From the NCBI GenBank assembly GCA_038659295.1, contig JASNGC010000004.1:310001-374000 (forward strand): DNA of 64,000 nt, written 5' to 3'. Shown here piece after piece: positions 57,430-64,000 of this stretch (its first letter is position 1; each line of letters begins with the position of its first letter). The notes under the pieces were generated by a model. That model saw only the letters and a list, made by a program, of their open reading frames with translations. It did not search any database and was not told the DNA's origin. Position numbers and translations under genes: made by a program. This DNA is from Enterocytospora artemiae (taxonomy: Eukaryota; Microsporidia).

Positions 57430-60400
57430 CAACATACTAGATAGGGTTATGATGACTAGTGGAATATGATATATGAATATTATGAAGTGATAGGTATCAT
57501 ATGTGTATATGGTATAAAATATTATATATAGTATATATCAAGAAGATGTGATGTACAGATAAAAGATATGAATATGGTGTATTGATGATGTTAGATCAAA
57601 GATTTATTGATTGGAGAGTACTAAGTGAAGAAATGGAAAGAGTCAGAATAAGAAATTTAAATATTTTTATATTTCAGGAAAATTGATGCTACAGAATAAA
57701 TTAAATCGAGTTGTGTATAAGATATGGTTAAGGATTAAAAATGAATTTATAGGGAATCAATATTTTGAATCAAAGGATCGAAATAGTGGTTCTCAGATAG
57801 ACGATTTAGTTGTAGAGATCACGAAGTGGTACAGACTATGGAGATTGGACAAAAAGATTAATATGACCGGAGAAAAGCTTTATCAGATATAAATAGGGTG
57901 TGGATAGTATAATAGTAAGAGTGATAGGGGATGAGATAGATATCAGAAGATGAAGATATGAAATGGCATGAAGCAGGGAATGTATAAAAGGATGTCGGAA
58001 GATACATTGAGTAAGAACTCAGATTCTGGGGAAAGAGTGGAAAGGCAGAATATTCCAGTGTATGTGACAAGAAAATGTTATATATAGTATATGATAAGAA
58101 AATGCTATTATGTATAGTGTAAAGGATATGTAGTATAATGAAGAAATACTCGTAAACGAAAAATTCAGTTATGAGTAGCTATGAAGAAATATTCGTAAAC
58201 GAAAAATTCAGTTATGAGCAGCTAGAAGTAAGACAGATTTGAGAAGTTATTGGGAAGATTCGAGATAGAGAGGAACGGAAAAGATAAAAGACCAAGGAAT
58301 ATGATGGACGAGATATGATTAGATGATAGTTGGTAGAAGAAGAACTTGACTAGAAGGGTCAGGAGGAGTAAGTTAAGAAATGAAAGTCATATACTAGACC
58401 AGTCATGAGACTTATTGGTGTTTTGGGAGAAGATGCAGTTTTTGGGGATAGGTCAGGAATAGAAGACGGATACTTTAGTGGATAGTTAGAGGAGGCTAAG
58501 ATTGACGAAGGGGAACTAGTATGAAAATTGAAGTGGGAGTCAGAGGAAGGATGGAAATTGAGGACTGAAGAAGATTGGCTAATGGACAAGGAGAAAAACC
58601 AAGATTAGGTTTGCAGGAGAGAGTGGATACATATGGAGAGTATGTGGTAGGTAAGGACTTAAGATGTTTTGCGGGAGACGAATACTAGAGACTACGATAT
58701 ATGATTTATGGAAGAGACAGGGGACTTGCGGATGTGGGAGTGTACAGAGGAGAAGGGGAGATATATTGATGACCTGTTTGGATTAGGAGAGATGGTAGGC
58801 TAATTGAGTGGTGTTATAGGTTAATGAAAAGCAAATATATGAAGGGGAGTGGAGTCAGGGATTTATTATGTGTAGTATAAATGTATATGTGATATGTATA
58901 GCATATATGATATAGAATATATAGTTATACCGTATATATATTATGTATAGTATAAAAAAATATAGTTTGGTAAGAATTGATATTGAGAAATATATGAATG
59001 ATAAGGATTGTGAGGAAAGGATAATGGGTTATTATTATGGTGGGAAATAAAGAGATTAAATAGAAGAAGTAATTACTGAGGGTAGAGTATGGAGAGTTAG
59101 GTTGGGTGGAAAGAGGAATGTAAGGTATTTTTAATTGGGGAGAAGAATAGTGGAGAGTAGTATTGTTAGTTAAATATAAGTGAAAGTGTATTAATGTTCT
59201 TAGCCATAATGGAGAGTAGAATTTAGTATAGTTATGAATAGTTTAGTATTAAGGTTAGTTATTGACGGCCAGAGGAAAAAGAATTATGATATTTATAAGT
59301 GCAGTTTGAGGAAATGTATGGAAGGAGGAAGAATGGGATTAGTTGGATGGTATAAAGAAAGAAGTTATGGAATGGAGAGATGAAATAGTATGATATGGTA
59401 TAAAAATGGTATATATGGTATAAAGGATGGTATAGAATGAAGAAATTTTTAGTTATAAATCTGTATTTAGAGTAATAGTTAAAACCTAAAATAAAAGATC
59501 TTTAAGGATTGAGAGAAGTTAATATTTTGAAATAAAGGATCTCGGATATAAGATTTAATTGTAGGTATCACCAGTGAAGTTAGGGAGATGTGAATACGAA
59601 ATAGTGGAAGGATGCAAGCTTTATTAATGAGGGATATTATTGAAAGCAATGAATGTCACAAGAGATGATTGGACGTTTGTATATCCTGAAGCAAAGATGT
59701 ACAACGGCGAGAACCATGAACATCGAAATGCGGAGGTAACAGAGGAATGGGCTGGGTAGGTCAGGTTGTATAGAAGGACGGTTGAAGAGTACAAGAAAAC
59801 CAGGAATAAAAATAGAAACCTTCTGATTCTAACTGTTTCGAAGCATGGTTGGTGTGGTGGTGATTACCTTTATGAAAATGATGGGATGACGATGTACGTG
59901 ATCGAAGTGATGGTGATTATGTACGTGATCAAGTTTGGTGGGAAGATCAATTCATGATGGATGATGGAATTGTTGACCACATGACTGAGTTGGGTGGTGG
60001 GAACAAGAGCGATATTCTGATGGTTTTGAGATGGAGTGTGGATGAAAAGATCAGTGGGATTAAAATGATATAGAGAGAAAGGATTTGGAGAATGAAGGAT
60101 TGAATATTATATATAGGGGAAAAGAGTTAATTGGGAAGAAACGGTTGAATAAGTATAATTTATTAGTGGAAGAGGTAAAGAAGGTACATAGAATAGGAAT
60201 ATGATATTCTAGATGATGGAATGTGTTATATATAATGTATGTTATACATAGTGTATGTATACGTTATTAGGAAATATAGATTATGAACTACTTTGCAGAA
60301 ATGAATATATTGTGAGGTTAGAGCAAGGACAATTTATTGATGGGAGTATCGGGGAATGGAAAGAGTCAGGAAATTAAATATGTTTATTGTTGAATAAATT

Positions 60401-60589
60401 AGAGTATAAATATGTATAGTTAAGAGTTAAGTAAAGGATATGAGAAGTTGAAAATTTGATCAAAGGATCTCGGTATTAATTCTGGAAGTGGGAACATGGC
60501 GAGGGGATTTTAATACGGTGTTGAAGAGAGTAAATGAGGAAAGGTGGTGATGGAATAAGACATGAAATGATTTTCGAGATGGAGTGACG
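57430..60589. repeat. Subtelomeric block between the two duplication copies
   Basis: No intact gene. It holds further pieces of the family (family words near 59540-59620 and 60000-60095). The stretch 59950-60095 repeats 55247-55390, and 60285-60530 repeats 55376-55640, including TTGACCACATGACTGAGTTG and AAGAGTCAGGAAATTAAATA. The + strand is rich in A and G and poor in C over much of it. Confidence 0.6.
58139..58225. repeat. Tandem duplication of about 43 bp
   Basis: Two adjacent near-identical units with GAAGAAATACTCGTAAACG and AAAAATTCAGTTATGAGTAG (the second reads ATTCGT and GAGCAG). Small, no coding meaning seen. Confidence 0.75.
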
Positions 60590-61206
60590 GAAAAGAATGG
60601 GATTAAGGTGAGAGGAAGAGAAAGGAATAGGCAAAAAGGTTGGGTAGGGAATGAATCACGGATTTATTGATGGGAGAAGATAAGTACAGGAGGATACCAT
60701 TAAGATGATGAAAAATTATATATATTATATTGTATATATATATATATATGGTACGAAAAAATTATATAATATATATAATATATATTGTATATGTATATAG
60801 GTATAAGTATTTAGAGTAATACTCAAAAATTAAAATAAAGGATCTCAGATAGAAGATTGAATTGTAGATATCAGGACAATGGAGACAATCGAAATAGTGG
60901 TTGGAACAAAAGTTTATTAAAGAGAGAATCTCATGGTAGATATAAAGATAGTGGAAGCAGCAGGGAATCTATAAAAGGACCTCGGAATAAAGACCTTAGT
61001 ACACCGTGGGGGATTGAATTGAAGAGGAGAACTAAAGTTATGAATAGTTAGTTGTAGGAGATGAGGAAAGATATTGAATGGGCGTTTCGAGATGGAATCG
61101 GTGGAAATAAAGTTAGAGGAGATGGTCTGTACAGAATACTTATATGGAGATGAAGTTAGTTAGATAGAAAGAATTATGAAATTATTAATTGGAGAAGTAA
61201 AGAAGT
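60590..61206. repeat. Subtelomeric duplication, copy B
   Basis: Second copy of the 0.62-kb segment described at 56811-57429. Most of it (from 60844) is also part of the left arm of the terminal inverted repeat, so the segment occurs three times in the window. Confidence 0.85.
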
Positions 61207-62020
61207 AGGTGATATGATCTAGGTGTGGAGTGAAGAATATAATATATAATAAATTATAAATGGTGGAAGACGTATTATTATTAAGATGTTGTTGTTGTTG
61301 TGTATGACTTGAAATATTGATGAATGAAAGATCAGAAAAGAAGCTAGGTTAAGACACGAAATTGATTGAAAAGGGGGGGGGATAGTTAGTGGGAAGTAGG
61401 GAATATGGAGGGATGATGAGGTATATGATTGAGGATGGAGATTTAAGAAATGGAATATATATAGGGATTAGAGGGTAGATTAGTAGAAGAGATAGGGATG
61501 GTGGGAGGTAGAGGAGTAAAGAGTATAGTTAGTTAGAAGAGAGTAGATTAGTAGTATTGAGGTTATGGAAGCAAGTATAAGAGAGAGTTAAAGTAGAGGA
61601 ATGTGATGTGGAGTTGATATATTATATATAGTATGTATGGTATAAAAGGCAATTATTAAAAAGGATAAATATAGTTTGGTAAGAATTGATAAAAACATAT
61701 CAATGATAGGGATTACGAAATATGATGAGATAATAAATTGATGATGATGTTATTAGTTAGTTAAGAGGGAATAAAGTTTATAGGAAGAATAAGAAGATGA
61801 TAAGGGTAGTGGTTATGGAGAGGTTATAGTAGGGGGGAGAAATACGGTGTCTGAGGGAATAAGGAATAGTTAAGAGAGAATGAAATGCAGAAGAGTATGG
61901 ACATATATGTGATAACAGAACAACAAATGGAATTAATATGATAGTGGATTGAAGTTGCACCTATGATAAATGATATGATAATAGATCAATATATCATACA
62001 CCTGTGATAATAGATCAATG
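60844..62020 (+). repeat. Left arm of the terminal inverted repeat
   Basis: About 1.18 kb of C-poor subtelomere that reappears reversed and complemented at 62823-64000. Paired points: 60857 with 63987, 61778 with 63067, 61960 with 62885, so the centre of symmetry is near 62422. No gene is kept in it; the C-free run 61381-61560 lies inside. Confidence 0.9.
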
Positions 62021-62694
<674 letters not shown>

Positions 62695-62722
62695 CTGGCT
62701 GGCTGGCTGGCTGGCTGGCTGG
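62695..62722. repeat. (CTGG)n block at the strand switch
   Basis: Seven CTGG/GGCT units lie exactly between the TTAG and CTAA tracts. CTGG differs from CTAA by AA to GG. A similar change (CCCTAA read as CCCTGG) is a known nanopore base-calling fault in telomeres, so this block may not be real sequence. Confidence 0.7.
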
Positions 62723-62738
62723 CTAACTAACTAACTCT

Positions 62739-62789
<51 letters not shown>

Positions 62790-62823
62790 CTAACTAACTA
62801 ACTAACTAATAACTAACTAACTA
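62723..62823 (-). repeat. (CTAA)n tract, inverse of the telomere repeat
   Basis: About 25 CTAA units, with a few irregular points (CTCTAAACTAA near 62735 and ATATATC near 62783). This is TTAG on the minus strand, and is much shorter (about 100 bases) than the TTAG tract (about 670). Confidence 0.85.
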
Positions 62824-64000
62824 TCATTGATCTATTATCACAGGTGTATGATATATTTATCTATTATCATATCATTTATCATAGGTGCAACTTCAATCCA
62901 CTATCATATTAATTCAATTTGTTGTTCTGTTATCACATATATGTCCATACTCTTCTGCATTTCATTCTCTCTTAACTATTCCTTATTCCCTCAGACACCG
63001 TATTTCTCCCCCCTACTATAACCTCTCCATAACCACTACCCTTATCATCTTCTTATTCTTCCTATAAACTTTATTCCCTCTTAACTAACTAATAACATCA
63101 TCATCAATTTATTATCTCATCATATTTCGTAATCCCTATCATTGATATGTTTTTATCAATTCTTACCAAACTATATTTATCCTTTTTAATAATTGCCTTT
63201 TATACCATACATACTATATATAATATATCAACTCCACATCACATTCCTCTACTTTAACTCTCTCTTATACTTGCTTCCATAACCTCAATACTACTAATCT
63301 ACTCTCTTCTAACTAACTATACTCTTTACTCCTCTACCTCCCACCATCCCTATCTCTTCTACTAATCTACCCTCTAATCCCTATATATATTCCATTTCTT
63401 AAATCTCCATCCTCAATCATATACCTCATCATCCCTCCATATTCCCTACTTCCCACTAACTATCCCCCACCTTTTCAATCAATTTCGTGTCTTAACCTAG
63501 CTTCTTTTCTGATCTTTCATTCATCAATATTTCAAGTCATACACAACAACAACAACATCTTAATAATAATACGTCTTCCACCATTTATAATTTATTATAT
63601 ATTATATTCTTCACTCCACACCTAGATCATATCACCTACTTCTTTACTTCTCCAATTAATAATTTCATAATTCTTTCTATCTAACTAACTTCATCTCCAT
63701 ATAAGTATTCTGTACAGACCATCTCCTCTAACTTTATTTCCACCGATTCCATCTAGAAACGCCCATTCAATATCTTTCCTCATCTCCTACAACTAACTAT
63801 TCATAACTTTAGTTCTCCTCTTCAATTCAATCCCCCACGGTGTACTAAGGTCTTTATTCCGAGGTCCTTTTATAGATTCCATGCTGCTTCCACTATCTTT
63901 ATATCTACCATGAGATTCTCTCTTTAATAAACTTTTGTTCCAACCACTATTTCGATTGTCTCCATTGTCCTGATATCTACAATTCAATCTTCTATCTGAG
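62824..64000 (-). repeat. Right arm of the terminal inverted repeat
   Basis: Reverse complement of 60844-62020, running to the window edge, so its full length is unknown. The few differences I find are mostly C to A as written on the + strand: for example CTAGAAACG against the expected CTCGAAACG near 63755, and CATGCTGC against CCTGCTGC near 63880, plus a shortened C-run near 63466. The 64-codon frame at 63793-63987 is the mirror of 60857-61051, with one changed residue. Confidence 0.9.

Noticed and set aside
61778..61960. 60-codon ORF mirrored at 62885-63067
   Set aside because: Its recurrence is due only to the palindrome; no signature or motif.

Overview
The window reads as a chromosome arm of a microsporidian (obligate intracellular fungal relative). 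The evidence is AT-rich, almost gap-free gene order; shortened versions of universal eukaryotic proteins (Spt16 869 aa, Lsg1 333 aa, a 262-aa CDK); no intron needed for any recognised gene; a short run of C placed a few bases before most start codons; a ~1.28-kb SSU rRNA opening with the microsporidian-type 5' end; and an LSU rRNA whose 5.8S-like part appears fused to its 5' end. I do not name a species. The SSU ends look Enterocytozoon-like to me from memory, but the gene order LSU then SSU recalls the Nosema type, so the clade stays open.

Layout. (1) 1-38.8 kb is a conserved core: Pol I second-largest subunit (partial), Rsa4, Spt16, eL13, uS9, Tad3, Rpb1, Skp1, an LSM protein, a Chs7-type chaperone, a NIPA-type magnesium transporter, HP1-like and CENP-C/Mif2-like chromatin proteins, TatD, dolichol kinase, Cdc25, a PI31-like protein, DHFR, dynein light chain LC8, a possible BAR protein, tRNA-Phe(GAA), Lsg1 and a CDK, plus several multi-pass or coiled-coil orphans. 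(2) 39-48.2 kb is a transition zone: a cysteine-rich surface protein split by one in-frame TAG, a 5S rRNA gene, a large secreted leucine-rich-repeat protein, and a decayed tandem copy of it carrying two minisatellites. (3) 48.4-52.5 kb is rDNA on the + strand, LSU first and SSU second, followed by about 0.8 kb of TG/TATA-rich repeats. (4) 53.4-62 kb is subtelomere: repeated, decaying copies of a small secreted/membrane gene on the minus strand, segmental duplications, and stretches in which the + strand has almost no C. (5) 62.0-62.8 kb is a telomere-like (TTAG)n tract that flips into (CTGG)n and (CTAA)n. After it the sequence runs back as a near-perfect inverted copy of 60.84-62.02 kb, up to the window edge.

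How it fits together: housekeeping genes for transcription (Pol I, Pol II, FACT), ribosome assembly (Rsa4, Lsg1), cell cycle (CDK, Cdc25, Skp1), centromere/heterochromatin (CENP-C, HP1) and wall/glycan synthesis (Chs7, dolichol kinase) are followed by fast-evolving secreted families, rDNA and the telomere. The inverted repeat at the end is either a real telomere-telomere structure or, more likely, an assembly fold-back from long reads.
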